Positions 53,131 through 64,000 of a stretch of DNA of 64,000 nt are shown here, piece by piece (the stretch's first letter is position 1; every line of letters begins with the position of its first letter). The translations under genes were made by a program, and so were the position numbers. The stretch comes from Astropecten irregularis (Eukaryota; Echinodermata; Asteroidea; Paxillosida; Astropectinidae): positions 1,798,001-1,862,000 of the forward strand of contig OZ020251.1 of assembly GCA_963971285.1 (NCBI GenBank), in the 5' to 3' direction. The notes under the pieces are model-generated. The model was not told the DNA's origin and ran no database searches. It was given only the letters and a program-made list of their open reading frames with translations.

Positions 53131-53625
53131 TTCCTCTGTGCCCCAGCCGTGTATTCCGTGTAACACACGTGGACATTTTGTATACTGTACCTTACCAGAA
53201 AGATGTCTGCGAGTCACATGGTTTATTGCCAAGTTATCTGTGTGTGCGATGCACATTGACCTCAAATTGAAGATAATCGCAGCCGATATGAAGAGAACCA
53301 TTCACTGAATTGATGGTTTTATGCCATCATTTCACAATCATATCGCTATGATCAAGAGATTCCGACCCATATTCCTATGGTAACAGCCACAATAACTTCC
53401 ATCAAAATATTGGCTTTTGCACTCCCTCAACAGAAGTACCTCCTAAACCATGACTAGTATGACCTGTAAGCTTCGGTTCATATCTCTATCACAGATCACA
53501 GGTCGACATGGTCGACAAATACTACTATCTTTATGGCTTTCAACTTCAACTTCAGGAATTCAAAACATGCTTAATTCTTGAGATATGAAATTGTATGATA
53601 GATACTGATTTTTGCTGTTTAAGCC
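53131..53625. other. Unannotated spacer
   Basis: No gene or repeat recognised. Confidence 0.35.
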
Positions 53626-53631
53626 TTTGAA

Positions 53632-53870
53632 CTGAAGTCATTGAAAAATGGACAGAAAAAAAATTATGACCGGAGCGGGATTTGAACCTGCGACCCTCTT
53701 AATATCATACTTGTGCTCTACCAACTGAGCCATCCGTGTGATTACAATGTCTCGAATTGTTTAATTATCTTTGTTCGTTAGGCAGTTAGAAGCCTTGAAA
53801 CCACTCATAAACAGTCCCATGGTCATGCGCAGCATAAGCAATGCTGCAGTCTGAGAAACCAAGTATTTAC
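53632..53870. mobile_element. tRNA-like foldback element, copy 5 (one arm)
   Basis: The minus arm 53665-53742 has B-box complement GGGATTTGAACC and A-box complement CCAACTGAGCCATCC, with the usual outer end AGTCATTGAAAAATGGAC. The inner part (TTGTTCGTTAGGCAGTTAGA, GCAATGCTGCAGTCTGAGAA) matches the middle of other copies; the second arm is absent. Confidence 0.6.
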
Positions 53871-53928
53871 TTGTGACATAAATGATACGTCTATAAATAT
53901 ACAGTTACTTATACTTTAATAGGACCCC

Positions 53929-54080
53929 TGGGGTGGATTTCACGAAGCCCTACGATCAATCGTAATTCAAGTTACGAATGATAACCCATCGTATCTTTAG
54001 ACTTCTACGTAGGGCTGTAATTCATTATACGTCCTACGATTGATAGTAAGTTACGATGAGTTTGGTGAAATCGACCCCTG
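53929..54080. mobile_element. MITE (CCTACGATTGAT type), copy 2
   Basis: GGGGTGGATTTCACGAAGCC at the left and GGTGAAATCGACCCC at the right; collinear with 4836-4986. Confidence 0.65.
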
Positions 54081-54989
54081 GAGCCATCCATGATGCTAAA
54101 ATTAATGTATTAATTTTTTGATGAAGCTGCATTATAGCAGAATTTCTAAACCGTATTTTAAAAATATAGACATCATGCATATACCATTAAGTCGCTAAAA
54201 AGAAATTTTATTAGTTTTAAAGATAGATTCTGATCTATATACAAAGAAAAAAACAAAGACTGGGTACAGCATTCTAACATTTGACTCCCCGTATTATGAA
54301 TATAACAAGTTGATGCTCGTTGATTTTTTTAAAATATTTTTTTTTAATGAATGTCCACCTGTAAACAAACTCCTTGTTTCCAAAACCTAGCAACAACTTC
54401 GAGCCGTGAAACCAGACATCACGGCTCGCTGTACTTTCCCCAGTCTGGCCTGGTTGCACGAGCGATCGGGAAAATAGAAGGCAAATCCTTATTGTCAGTC
54501 TGGGGAACAGCCCCCGGGGCACTCGGCACCGAGGACCCTGAACTTGAGCAAAGAAAAGAAAAGTAAAATCCAATTCACTCACGGCGAATACATGTTCGGT
54601 ATCCAACCAACCAAACATTATAACATTTACAATAAATTACAAAGACCCGGAGATTCATGTCTGTGCACAAAAGAGAGACTTGGAAACTGCCTCCGCAAAT
54701 AGCACAACTCTGAAAACGTCAGGGTCTGCATGAGATTGAGAACAGATAAAAAAACTCATTGTTGAAGTTGAGTTTATAGACTATTTGGAGTTCAAAATAT
54801 CAACTGCACTAATTTTATTTTAGCCTACTGCACAGTGGTAGTGAATGATGATAGCCTGTGTTGTTTGTGGGATAGTGAATCCCACATGACCGTAGTGGGT
54901 CTGACAAGAACCAGGCTAACTCTACGTTTTGGTCAGCGTACTATGACCGTCTTCACGATAATGACTGCAGCTGCAAAAGATGAACTTAA
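54081..54989. other. Unannotated spacer downstream of the LINE
   Basis: 54400-54520 is GC-richer, with small inverted words (GAGCCGTGA/TCACGGCTC, CCCCAGTCTGG and its partial complement); the meaning is unclear. No gene supported. Confidence 0.35.
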
Positions 54990-57900
54990 ATTTATTTCTA
55001 TTTCTATTTCTATTTATTAATCTCTTCCAACAGCAATACAATGCCAATTACAGGGGAGATATTTAAAGAGAAGAATATACAATGTAGTAACTGAATAAAT
55101 AAATATTATGTACACTCAATAATGTAATATATACACACAATAAATAAATTAATAGATAGATAAATAAACCTCTTCAAAAAAAACATATCTTATGATGACA
55201 GTAAGCACAAACAAATAAATAATCCAACAAACAGACAGACAAACAAACAAACAAACAAACAAATGCATAGAACAGACAAATAAATAGAACAAACAGATAG
55301 ACAGCCATCAAATAAATAAACAAACAAACAGACACACAACAGACAAGTAAACAACAAGCAATTATGCACACAAATGAAATTTAAACAAAACAAATCACAC
55401 CCACAAAAAAAAAAAGTTAACCGCAATACAAAAACATGTATGTGAAATAGCATTAACTGGCATGAATGGAGAGAGCTACATGGACCTGACGGCGAAAAGA
55501 ATTGATGGAAGGTGCACTGAACACATCACACATCCCATGCAGCCTGTTGTAAGTTGATGAGATTCTGGAGATGAAACCACGCTTAGTCACTTCAACGCGG
55601 CTGCGTGGGATGTGGAAGATGTGTTCCTGAGCATGCCTTGTTCGCCGAACAGGAACATGTAGAGAAAAAGGGTTACAATCAGTGGCTGTATAAATATTGT
55701 GGAAAAACCTGTACAAGAATAAACAGTCATTAACATTTCTTCTGTGCTCAAGTGTTGGAAGTCTATACAAATCACATAAATCTAAATAGTCTAAGTCAAA
55801 GGCAAGGTCTATATTATTGTTAAGAACTCTATGAATGAAACTAAGGTAGCGTTTTTGTACTCTTTCTAACCTGCTTACTTGATAAGCTGAAATAGAGTTG
55901 AAAACCACAGTACAATACTCAAGATTTGGTCTAATAAGCGAACAATACATAGTACGTAGGACATGTTCATTGTTGAAGGATCGAAAGTTGCGCCATACTA
56001 AACTACACATACGATTAGCTTTTTTAATGATAGCACTTACATGTGGAACAAAGGTGAGCTTACTATCAATTAAAATACCAAGGTCTTTTTGCACTGCAAC
56101 TCGTTTGAGGACATCATTGTTATAAGTATAGTCAAAAATGATAGGTTTGTTCTTAAGAGATATGGATAATACACTACATTTGTTAATATTAAGGGAGAGC
56201 CTCCACGCTGAAGACCAAGACATTAGTCTATCGAGGTCATCCTGTAACATACAAGCATCAGATACAGACCTAACATTATTAAAAATCTTAAGATCATCAG
56301 CAAATAAAAGACATTTATTACTAAGGCATTTCGGAATATCATTGACAAATAAAGAAAAAAGCAAAGGACCCAATACTGAGCCCTGGGGGACTCCAGAGGG
56401 AACAGTACTCCAATCCGAATAATGACCATCCAGAACAACTCTCTGCAATCTACAGTTTAAATAACTGTTCAATAACCGAAGGACACTGGGATGAATATTA
56501 TAAGAGGACATTTTATACAACAATAACTTGTGATCAACGCGATCAAAGGCCTTAGAAAAATCAGTGTATATCACGTCCAACTGCTCACGATGATCGACAG
56601 CATGGTAAGCCTCCTGCAACAATGAAGTAAGATTAGTGGAACAATCTCTGCCAGAGACAAAACCATGCTGCCGTTCAGAGAGAGCTGGTTGGACATGACT
56701 CACTATCTGTTCACATAAAATCTTCTCAAAGACCTTTGAAACCTGTGGAAGTAATGAGATGGGTCTGTAGTTATTTACGATGTGTTTTTTACCAGATTTA
56801 TGAATGGGAACAATGTTTGCAGCTTTCCACTGAGAAGGAAAGCAACCCTCGGAAGTTGCTCTGCGGAAAAGATGCGTTAATGGAAAACAAAGAATGCTCG
56901 AACAGGAATTGAGGACAAAACCAGATAAATTGTCAGGACCAGTGGCTTTGGAAATGTCAATGTTAGCCAGTTTTGACTGTACATCTGAATATGATATACA
57001 GACAGATGGCATGGCATCCAAGTTTACAGGCTGGAGATTGGGAAGATCATCATCGGAAACAGCAGACTCCCGTTGATATACCGACTGGAAACAGTCCATC
57101 AGGAGATTTGCCTTTCCAGTGGTGTCAGATGCTTCCAGTCCGGATTGTTCGTTACGAAGGAGTGATGGAAGGGAATGATGGCGGGACCGAGCCTTAACGA
57201 AGCTCCAGAATCGCTTGGGATTTTTACCGATGTCACTGGCAACTGTAGATAAATACGTAGAGTATTTAGCTCTCACCAGTTGCTTGAAGTCACGTCTGGC
57301 TCCTTGAAAAACTGCAACATTTTGAGGACTTGGATCACGCTTCTTCCTCCGAAAGGCTCTCTCCTTGGCTTTTAGAGCGTGGTGGACTTCCCCATCAAAC
57401 CATGGAGGAGAGGGACGACGAGGGCGAACAATGGGGACTACATCAGTAAGTGCGGCTTCAACAAGATCATAAAATAAAGATGTAGCTGCATTACAGTCAT
57501 CAGCTGCTTCCAAAAGGCACCATGGAATGCATTCAAGTGTTCTCTTCAAATCGCCCATATCAGCCTTGCGAAAGTTATAAATAGGACGATGGATATATGA
57601 TGATTTACTAATGGCATTGACATCTAAACCGAACTGAACAGAGTTATGATCAGAGGGGAAAATATTCAAGCCTGTATCACATGAAACATGTAACTGCTCA
57701 GAACACAGAACCAGATCTAGAATATTGTCACCCCGTGTTGCTGAGGAGTTGAATTGCAGCAGCCCGTGGGCATTCATGATATCCAGAAATACATCATCAA
57801 TCCTGGAACCACTTGAAGTGGGGAGATGGCCACCAGAGATCCACTGTAAAGATGGGAGATTGAAATCACCTACAATACAAATATGGTTGTATTGATGAGA

Positions 57901-58870
57901 AACATTTGTGAGTGTGCTTGAAAGAGATTCCAGAGGTTGTTCCCCGCTGTCCGGAGCTCGGTAAAAATTGCCTAGTAGCAACTTGTTCTTCCTTGAGAGA
58001 CGCACCTCTACCAACAAAAGTTCAATATCATCAGGTTCCAAGTCGCATCTTCTACGGCACTCGAAGGAGTTATGGCAACCCAAGAGTACACCACCACCGC
58101 GTCTGTTTAGTCTGTCTTTCCGGAAAATGGTGTAGTTGGGAATGCTTACCTCAGAGTGCAACACATCAGGAGTAAGCCAGGTTTCTGTCAGGGCAAAGAA
58201 ATTGATCATACCCAGAGGCTGAAGATGGGCTGCCATTGAGCTATGAAAGATGTCCAGTTTATTTTTTAGACTTCTCACATTCTGGAGATAGACTTGAAGA
58301 CAGATGTCACTTGATGGTTTCTCATGATTGCTTGAAGACTCTGAAGATTCTGGTCCTGGATTGAGCTCAATGTCACCAGCCAGTATGATGTTGAAGCATG
58401 CTGTAGTGTTGGCATAGTAGGGGATACTTGTCTTGGAAAATCTCAGTTTACTGCCACAGACAATGAAGTTGGGGTTCTTGGAGACAGCCATTAACCCTTT
58501 CCACAGACCTACAACCTTGGCATCATGACTCATCCACCATGAAGGACAAAGGGAACAATGGAATTGTTCAAGTGTGGAGAGCTTGGTGGAGCCTGCAAAT
58601 GATGCTAGTTGAAGATGTTCAAAATCATCAGGAAAAACAGCCAAAAACTCACTGGTATATACAGGAAATCCATCACACATGGAATCAGAATGATCAGCAG
58701 TAGAAACACTTTCATTTGATATGAAATGCACATTGCTTAAGGTGGTAGCAACATGTAAAATTAAGATCAACCACAGAGCACAAAATAGAGGTTGTTCACA
58801 GGACGCCATCTTGTACGCCATCAATTTAATGACACAGGTGCCAATCAAGATCATAGATCAAGTTGATATT
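54990..58870 (-). mobile_element. Non-LTR retrotransposon (LINE, CR1/jockey-like), apparently full ORF
   Basis: The minus-strand element has one large reading frame (58854-55453), a ~440-bp AT-rich 3' UTR with AAAC/AAAT runs on the plus strand (55140-55400), and a 3' terminal simple repeat (TTTCTA repeated on the plus strand at about 54996-55019). A short 3' microsatellite instead of poly(A) is typical of the CR1/jockey group. The 5' limit is uncertain. Confidence 0.75.
55453..58854 (-). CDS. LINE polyprotein: signal-like N terminus, 2A-like motif, AP endonuclease, reverse transcriptase
   Basis: 1133-aa frame without stops. Residues 16-40 form a hydrophobic, signal-peptide-like start; Met16 has a better context (AAGATGG) than Met1. 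A 2A-like motif, GDIELNPGP, ends at 168; such motifs make ribosomes skip between Gly and Pro, releasing the upstream ~167 residues separately. Endonuclease motifs follow: QNVRS (190-194), TETW (223-226), RRGGGV (251-256), GDFN (329-332), SDH (401-403). Reverse transcriptase: NNYRPISLL (694-702), DFSKAFD (765-771), GVPQGSVLGPLLF (821-833) and catalytic FADD (851-854). All catalytic residues are present, so the copy may be active or recently active. It copies its RNA into DNA at endonuclease nicks. 2A-like sequences in non-LTR elements have been reported from sea urchins and other invertebrates. Confidence 0.93.
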   Translation of the reverse strand: MILIGTCVIKLMAYKMASCEQPLFCALWLILILHVATTLSNVHFISNESVSTADHSDSMCDGFPVYTSEFLAVFPDDFEHLQLASFAGSTKLSTLEQFHCSLCPSWWMSHDAKVVGLWKGLMAVSKNPNFIVCGSKLRFSKTSIPYYANTTACFNIILAGDIELNPGPESSESSSNHEKPSSDICLQVYLQNVRSLKNKLDIFHSSMAAHLQPLGMINFFALTETWLTPDVLHSEVSIPNYTIFRKDRLNRRGGGVLLGCHNSFECRRRCDLEPDDIELLLVEVRLSRKNKLLLGNFYRAPDSGEQPLESLSSTLTNVSHQYNHICIVGDFNLPSLQWISGGHLPTSSGSRIDDVFLDIMNAHGLLQFNSSATRGDNILDLVLCSEQLHVSCDTGLNIFPSDHNSVQFGLDVNAISKSSYIHRPIYNFRKADMGDLKRTLECIPWCLLEAADDCNAATSLFYDLVEAALTDVVPIVRPRRPSPPWFDGEVHHALKAKERAFRRKKRDPSPQNVAVFQGARRDFKQLVRAKYSTYLSTVASDIGKNPKRFWSFVKARSRHHSLPSLLRNEQSGLEASDTTGKANLLMDCFQSVYQRESAVSDDDLPNLQPVNLDAMPSVCISYSDVQSKLANIDISKATGPDNLSGFVLNSCSSILCFPLTHLFRRATSEGCFPSQWKAANIVPIHKSGKKHIVNNYRPISLLPQVSKVFEKILCEQIVSHVQPALSERQHGFVSGRDCSTNLTSLLQEAYHAVDHREQLDVIYTDFSKAFDRVDHKLLLYKMSSYNIHPSVLRLLNSYLNCRLQRVVLDGHYSDWSTVPSGVPQGSVLGPLLFSLFVNDIPKCLSNKCLLFADDLKIFNNVRSVSDACMLQDDLDRLMSWSSAWRLSLNINKCSVLSISLKNKPIIFDYTYNNDVLKRVAVQKDLGILIDSKLTFVPHVSAIIKKANRMCSLVWRNFRSFNNEHVLRTMYCSLIRPNLEYCTVVFNSISAYQVSRLERVQKRYLSFIHRVLNNNIDLAFDLDYLDLCDLYRLPTLEHRRNVNDCLFLYRFFHNIYTATDCNPFSLHVPVRRTRHAQEHIFHIPRSRVEVTKRGFISRISSTYNRLHGMCDVFSAPSINSFRRQVHVALSIHAS

Positions 58871-58942
58871 CTCTTCAGACGCAACCAAAAAGTTACCTTA
58901 AACCATAAGCAAGTGTGGTAATTCAAAATCATGTGTATATAT

Positions 58943-59110
58943 TTTGACTCCTGTGAAAAGTTTATAAAAACACTGTGGGCGTTTTTCACAAAAAGTGGAC
59001 ACCGGTCTATTATAATATGGGGCTGGGAATTTCACAGATGACTGTTATTTTATCTTTCTTTATAATATATATGCCCATAAATCTGCATTCTTTGACAAAA
59101 ACCAAAGTAA
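58943..59110. mobile_element. MITE family B fragment, copy 8
   Basis: CACTGTGGGCGTTTTTCACA, TTTCACAGATGACTGTTATT and TTTGACAAAAACCAAAGTA match one half of family B; the other half is missing, close to the LINE 5' end. Confidence 0.6.
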
Positions 59111-60376
59111 GTAGGGTTTTGATGCTAGCTGTTAGAGTGGAGATTTTCTAATCTCGAGAAAAAAAAGAGAAGAGTGTGAACATTTATCTGAAAAGGGGGT
59201 ACATTATAGCTGTAATGTTGAAGTTATTGGACATTATTTTAATCCAATGAACAAACAAAAAAAGATTCCAATTTCAAATTGTCTAAATGTTCACTGGCAT
59301 CAGAAGTTGGAATTAGGGGCGCAATTTGTGCGCTTGCTTAGTCCATGCGCCGTTTCCTACGCAGCTGACACTTACCCTACCCGGGTTAACTCAGGGTTAA
59401 CATTCTTCTCGTTAACCTTAAGATAACCCTGTGTGAACATAATGTGAACCCCTTCAAACACGAAAGGAAGTGCACATTGTCTTAATACGACGCGTGACCT
59501 CAATTACACAATTCACGTGTAGTTGCCATGATTTGCCAGGATCATCCGATTATATCCCAGCACCAGTCAGCCGATGATAATACATGGCAAAGTCCACCAT
59601 TATACAGATAACATTATCATGACACAAGAAAATAAAGCACTCGCCAAACCATTACAAAGGAATATCTGGGGGAATTTCCCTTTGCTTGACGGTTGTGATG
59701 ATAGAGGCCTCTCTATTGTGTGTGATGTAGGGCGTCTATACTTGAAGTTGGGGTGAAACATCGGGCGATTTCATCACATTCTGATTGACCCTACTAGTCT
59801 GAGGAAATGAGCTTATTGTGATATCATTCTCTGTAGATAAGCATAGGCCCTAAGCTATCTGATATCGGTAGCCAATTTCACGACCCTACTTAGCACAAAC
59901 AATTGGGTAATTGTGGACAAGCAAGTAAGACAATTATACTTTTTTCACTGAAATGTTGGAGAAAATGTCATCAATCTAGGGTTTTAAGGGCTCGGGAATA
60001 TTTGCTGAAAGTCAAAAATATCGTTTGGAAGCAATAGGAGCCATACAAAGTTGATTTCCTTTCCTATGGTTTCAGAAACCACTTGTCCTTTCCTTTATAG
60101 TTTTGCGAATCACTAATCCACAATTACCAAAATTTGCTAACCATGAAATTTCTGTCTAATCAAAACAGGATTAACAACCATATTTCCATCATGGGTATCA
60201 CTTGTGGTTGTTCTTTGGCTGTTGTTCGCTGACCATGAATATCAAATGAAAAACCCACAAGGGACATGTAATGATCATTCAAGTTGATAATTATACCAAT
60301 TAGTCAAATAATTATATAGTGTATTTGGTGAAATCACTGATTAAGGCAAATACACTATAAAGAACGAGTATAAATA
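59111..60376. other. Unannotated spacer with degenerate MITE sequence
   Basis: 60125-60245 is a fragment of the 28368 MITE family (TTAACAACCATATTTCCATC, GGTTGTTCTTTGGCTGTTGT). No gene is seen. Confidence 0.4.
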
Positions 60377-60797
60377 GGGTATCCAAAAAACCGCAACAGT
60401 TTGTGTCGAGAACTATAAAATCAAACTGCTTATCACTTCAAGATTCAGATATGTGATACAACCATGTCTTGGCTATCACCATGTAGAATTTGAGCAAAGT
60501 TGGACTGAAATTGAGAGAAAAAACTAAGACTGAATCACCCAACCTCAAACCCCAATTTTCATCTTCCTTTAATTAAATACACATCATGTGTGTTGATAAC
60601 TTATTCAAGAATACTGCAAATTTGTTTTTAAAGAGTACTCTTTCACTTGGTCATATTTTCGCCAATTTCATCCCGATTCTGCTTAAAATCTACATGGTGA
60701 TAGCCAAAACAAGGTTGTATCATATAACTGAATCTTGAAGTGATAAACAGTTAATTTCAGCACTGATGGTTCCCGCATTTTTTGGGGGGACACGCTG
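60377..60797. mobile_element. MITE with ~110-bp imperfect inverted arms (TGGCTATCACCATGTAGAAT type)
   Basis: TATCACTTCAAGATTCAGAT and CTTGGCTATCACCATGTAGA at the left are inverted at the right (TCTACATGGTGATAGCCAAA, TGAATCTTGAAGTGATAAAC). A half copy is at 62979-63130. Confidence 0.65.
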
Positions 60798-61189
60798 TAC
60801 ATTTCGCAATAGCATTTGTAACATGTTTCCATTCTTGTTTGCTTCTGACATCATGACAAATACATAACCAATTCAAGCAATCCTATATAAAGTTCAGCGG
60901 ATTAAAAAATTAATGCTCATGCCCTCTGATATGAAAAAGGGAATTCCCCTTCCAGTATTTCCCTAAGAGGCTTTATTATGTTTGCTGTAAATATTAATTG
61001 TCGATTGATTACGACACAGTTTAAGAATCACATTGGGGGAATTCCCCTTATGAAGTCTGATTAGATTACTGGGGCTGGGGTTATTTGGGTTTTCTTTGTG
61101 TGTTGTTTGGTTTTGTTCTTGTGATGGAGGTATCAGAATGGCCTCGCTCTGCATAGTTGGCAAACTTTATAATACATGATTGGTAAAGG

Positions 61190-61510
61190 TCACAGAACAG
61201 CACCCATTGTCTACAATCATGTACACAAAATATTTTGAGCTAAATCGGACATCTGAGTCACGAGAAAATAGCGAAAACCCGATTAAAATTTTCTTATGAA
61301 ACATAAAGAATGGTTTTGATCTTACCCCGAGATCAAAACTGTTTTCGGTCTTTGTTTTACAAATTTATGGATAAAAGTGCACCATTTCAGGCGGATATAT
61401 TTTAACGGTTGTATTTCTACCAGCACCATCTTCATATCATAAACGTTATTCGTAAATCTGTTAACAATCCTGTTTGAACATGTTACCAATCCTGTACTGT
61501 ACCTTTAAAA
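61190..61510. mobile_element. MITE family B-related fragment, copy 9
   Basis: GATCTTACCCCGAGATCAAA, TTTTACAAATTTATGGATAA and CACCATTTCAGGCGGATATA match the family B core; the right end CCTGTACTGTACCTTTAAA is closer to the 18758 family, and the left end is degraded. Confidence 0.55.
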
Positions 61511-61611
61511 ATAAGAGAATTACAATTGGTCTATGAAAATAAATCGAAACTAAACAGACGAATACAGAAACATAATTCCTCCCCGGCCCACATAAACCAA
61601 TTCAAATAAAA

Positions 61612-61770
61612 GGTATGTGAGTGATTTCACGGCTTCTGACTGCCAAACGAATACAGATAATTGACTTATTAGGGAATCCAGTTGGTAGAGCGCTGGTTAT
61701 ACTGTATACAGAGATCCCTGGTTCGAATCCCGCTCCAGTAAATTTTCATTTGTTCACTTTCCAATGACAA
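61612..61770 (+). mobile_element. tRNA-like foldback element, copy 6 (right arm)
   Basis: GGCTTCTGACTGCCAAACGA, AGTTGGTAGAGCGC and the B box GGTTCGAATCCCGCTCCAGT, then TTCACTTTCCAATGAC. The A box is partly deleted and no left arm is seen. Confidence 0.6.
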
Positions 61771-62747
61771 TACACATGAATGTAGACCCATCTATTTCTA
61801 TATAATTATACTGGTCGCGATATTTCTGATCAAACCACGGTCAGCTTTGTAACTTCCGATTGAACCCTTTCCACGGCCTTTTTCGGGTTGAAACTTAAAC
61901 CGAATGTCCTCAAATCTCCGACAGGTAACCCGATTTGTAGAAATTTCCTCCGATTTGGGGGAAACTCTAACCGTTGACATGCCCTTTCTTGTAAACTTTC
62001 CATGGGCATGTCTTGAGAAATGTTTCAAGGATTCACCAGGGACGTCGGTCACTCTCAAGAATTGGTGTTCTTTCACACGATGACACTGTTGTAAGATTTC
62101 ACAAGCATGAAAAAACTCGCAAGCCGTGCGATTTTTTTAGCATCGTGTGTACTTATAGGCTTAAAAAAAAAGTAGGCCTATATCATGATGGTAAATATTG
62201 TGTTTTAAAGTGCACCTATAAGTCACGAACCCAGTAAACTCCTCCAAAATTTAAACCTAGTCACGCCCCCACTTGAGAAGGGAGAAATCTCTTTTGGGGA
62301 AGAGAAATAAATATGCAGTCCAAAAAAATATCAAATGTTCCCCATTGCATAAAATAAATATGAAGTTAATCTGTATAAACAGCTTGGTTGAGTAAACTGA
62401 ATGAAATATGCTTGGTATGGACCACCTACAAAATTAGGTGAACTACTTTTACGCCTCTTTCCCAAATATTGACGAAACCTGGTATTCAATGGCTCTGTTT
62501 ACTTTCCCAAAAATAATACAGACCGGGGTTGACCTTCAGCCGTGGATTATGGTAAATGCTTTGGACAGTCTCCTCTAGCTCCATGGACAGTGTAAAGACC
62601 TTTTCACACACGATCAAAAAAATCCACGGGTCTGACCCCCGACCCCCGTGACTGACCCAAATCAATCGTTGGTCCCGTGTTATAATAAACCCTATTGACG
62701 AGGTGGGTTGAGAGCAGTTGACCCGGGTGTTAAAACAAATTTCTTAG
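61771..62747. other. Unannotated spacer
   Basis: No gene or defined repeat recognised; 62153-62180 is an A-run with AGGCCTATA words. Confidence 0.35.
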
Positions 62748-62912
62748 AGTTGGGAGGGCCTGACGCGTTTCGATCCTAGCACTGGATCTTTATCGAAGGC
62801 TTTATCGAAGGACAAAGATCCTGCTAGGATCGAAACGCGTCAGGCCCTCCCAACTCTACGAAATTTACAACTCTCAGGTCATTTTGGCTGATGAGCAGTT
62901 TATTACTTGTAT
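62748..62912. repeat. Hairpin element (GATCCTAGCAGGATC type), copy 2
   Basis: AGTTGGGAGGGCCTGACGCG and TTTCGATCCTAGCA pair with GATCCTGCTAGGATCGAAAC then GCGTCAGGCCCTCCCAACT, an almost perfect ~45-bp stem. The right flank CAGGTCATTTTGGCTGATGA is the reverse of the left flank of copy 1 (5851-6010). Confidence 0.7.
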
Positions 62913-62978
62913 AAAACAAATTTCTGATAAAACGCCGGCCCTTAGATGCGATAACACATGCGAATTATCCCGTATACA

Positions 62979-63410
62979 TGGTGTTCCAGAAAAAACGCAA
63001 CACTGTGTCGGGAACCATTAGCCTATTTTATCACTTCAAGATTCATCTATTATGATACAGCCATGTCTTGGCTATCACCATATAGAATTTAAGCACAATC
63101 GGGCTGAAATTGGCGAAAATTATGACTAATTGAAACCTATATACCTTTCAAATTTTCCGCCTGAAATGGTGTATTTATCCAGAAATTAGTAAAACAACGA
63201 CCGAAAATCTTTTTGATCTTTTAAAAGATCAAAATAAAAAAGAGAAAAGACTTAAGAAATATTTTGCCCGTTTTTTCACTGTTTCCTCAAAAAGTGGGCA
63301 CCGCGTATGGGACTGAAATTTGCACAGATGACTGTTACTGTATCTTCCTTGGTGTTTTTGCCCACGAATCTGTATTTCTTTGACAAAAACCAAAGTATGA
63401 TTACCTTTAA
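62979..63410. repeat. Composite of a half MITE (60377 family) and a family B MITE fragment
   Basis: 62979-63130 matches the left arm of 60377-60797 (GATACAGCCATGTCTTGGCT). From about 63152, TTTCCGCCTGAAATGGTGTA begins a 3' two-thirds copy of family B ending CAAAGTATGATTACCTTTAA. One interrupted the other or both were truncated. Confidence 0.6.
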
Positions 63411-64000
63411 GGTACTTTGACTTGACCCGGGGCGATATCACATAGTTTTGTTGTTCATGCTTTCAATCAGTTGCCATAGTAAACATGAAAGTAAAATTTT
63501 ACCAAAGTTAAGACCGAAGGAGGCGATTTTGATGATTTTGAGGTTTCTATAAATTCAGTTTTATATTCAAAGCAGTTCGATTGCTGCAGTATAATCAATG
63601 TTTATAGCTTTTTGTATCATTTTGTAGCCGGTTTATTACCCCCCCCCCCCCCACCCCCACGTTGCCACGCCGATATGAACACCCCCATTAGTATAAACTC
63701 GGAACGATAGTTTCTTTTTGTTTCGACGAAATGGTCAGGAATTCGTCCTATAATTGTTTCAAAGTTTTTTGCGAAGATCGTCCAGTTTGTACCCTTATTC
63801 CAATTTTCCAAACCCCTCTAAGGTTCCGTATACATCCATACTCAAAACGTCGCGGTATTTCTTTCTTTCAAGGTCCAGCTATACTAGTGACCGATTTTGT
63901 CTTTCAGGTCACAATTTATTCGTGTGCTTGTTGAGCTGAACATGTTCCACTTGTCGTTTCAAGTACGTACAGCGTTGATTCACCAAAATTGATCGGTTGG
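63411..64000. other. Unannotated window end with poly-C tract
   Basis: 63640-63660 is a C-run. No gene recognised before the window edge. Confidence 0.35.

Noticed and set aside
52416..53308. Val/Ile/Pro-rich frames after the assembly gap
   Set aside because: Degenerate ~22-bp minisatellite; the hydrophobic composition comes from the repeat.
54400..54566. Possible exon in a GC-richer patch (114-codon minus frame)
   Set aside because: No splice sites or recognisable motif in agreement; small inverted words suggest repeat or chance.
55174..55453. Cys/Leu/Phe-rich small frames beside the LINE
   Set aside because: These are AAAC/AAAT low-complexity runs in the LINE 3' UTR read on the minus strand.

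Overview
The window looks like marine deuterostome DNA, most likely an echinoderm (sea-star-like); this is inference. The grounds are an AT-rich, very repeat-dense background, one conserved metazoan gene with short exons, clusters of intron-poor lineage-expanded class A GPCRs, and a non-LTR retrotransposon carrying a 2A-like peptide, a combination known from echinoderms and other marine invertebrates. No rRNA, CRISPR or prokaryotic feature is seen. One 200-N gap lies at 52097-52296.

Layout. 1-14.8 kb: almost gene-free, filled with short inverted-repeat elements (MITEs), several nested or abutting, arrays of a ~114-bp satellite, and a small inverted-repeat element whose core looks like the start of a THAP-domain protein. 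14.86-19.24 kb (+): a complete five-exon GOLT1/Got1 gene (138 aa) with introns full of repeats. 19.3-24.1 kb: a long satellite array, MITEs and a CCAAT/octamer cluster. 24.1-25.05 kb (+): a canonical single-exon class A GPCR. 25.15-39.74 kb (+): a tandem array of a divergent GPCR family (family 1), with a 3' remnant, two intact genes sharing a 5' UTR intron, and a broken 5' remnant. 40.7-52.1 kb (+): a second array (family 2) of three intact ~393-aa receptors and a fourth with a frameshift that runs into the gap. 55.0-58.9 kb (-): an apparently intact LINE with a signal-peptide-like N terminus, a 2A-like motif, AP endonuclease and reverse transcriptase. 59-64 kb: repeats only.

How it fits together. 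GOLT1 is a housekeeping ER-Golgi trafficking protein unrelated to the receptors. Both receptor families grew by local tandem duplication; their promoters were copied with them, and MITEs that differ between copies record later insertions. Both families lack the usual TM3-ECL2 cysteine pair. The most distinctive repeat is a foldback element whose two ~156-bp arms each contain a tRNA-shaped 73-nt sequence with A and B boxes.

Limits: everything here was read by eye from the sequence; no alignment, HMM or folding program was run, so repeat edges are good to a few bases at best and family names are provisional.
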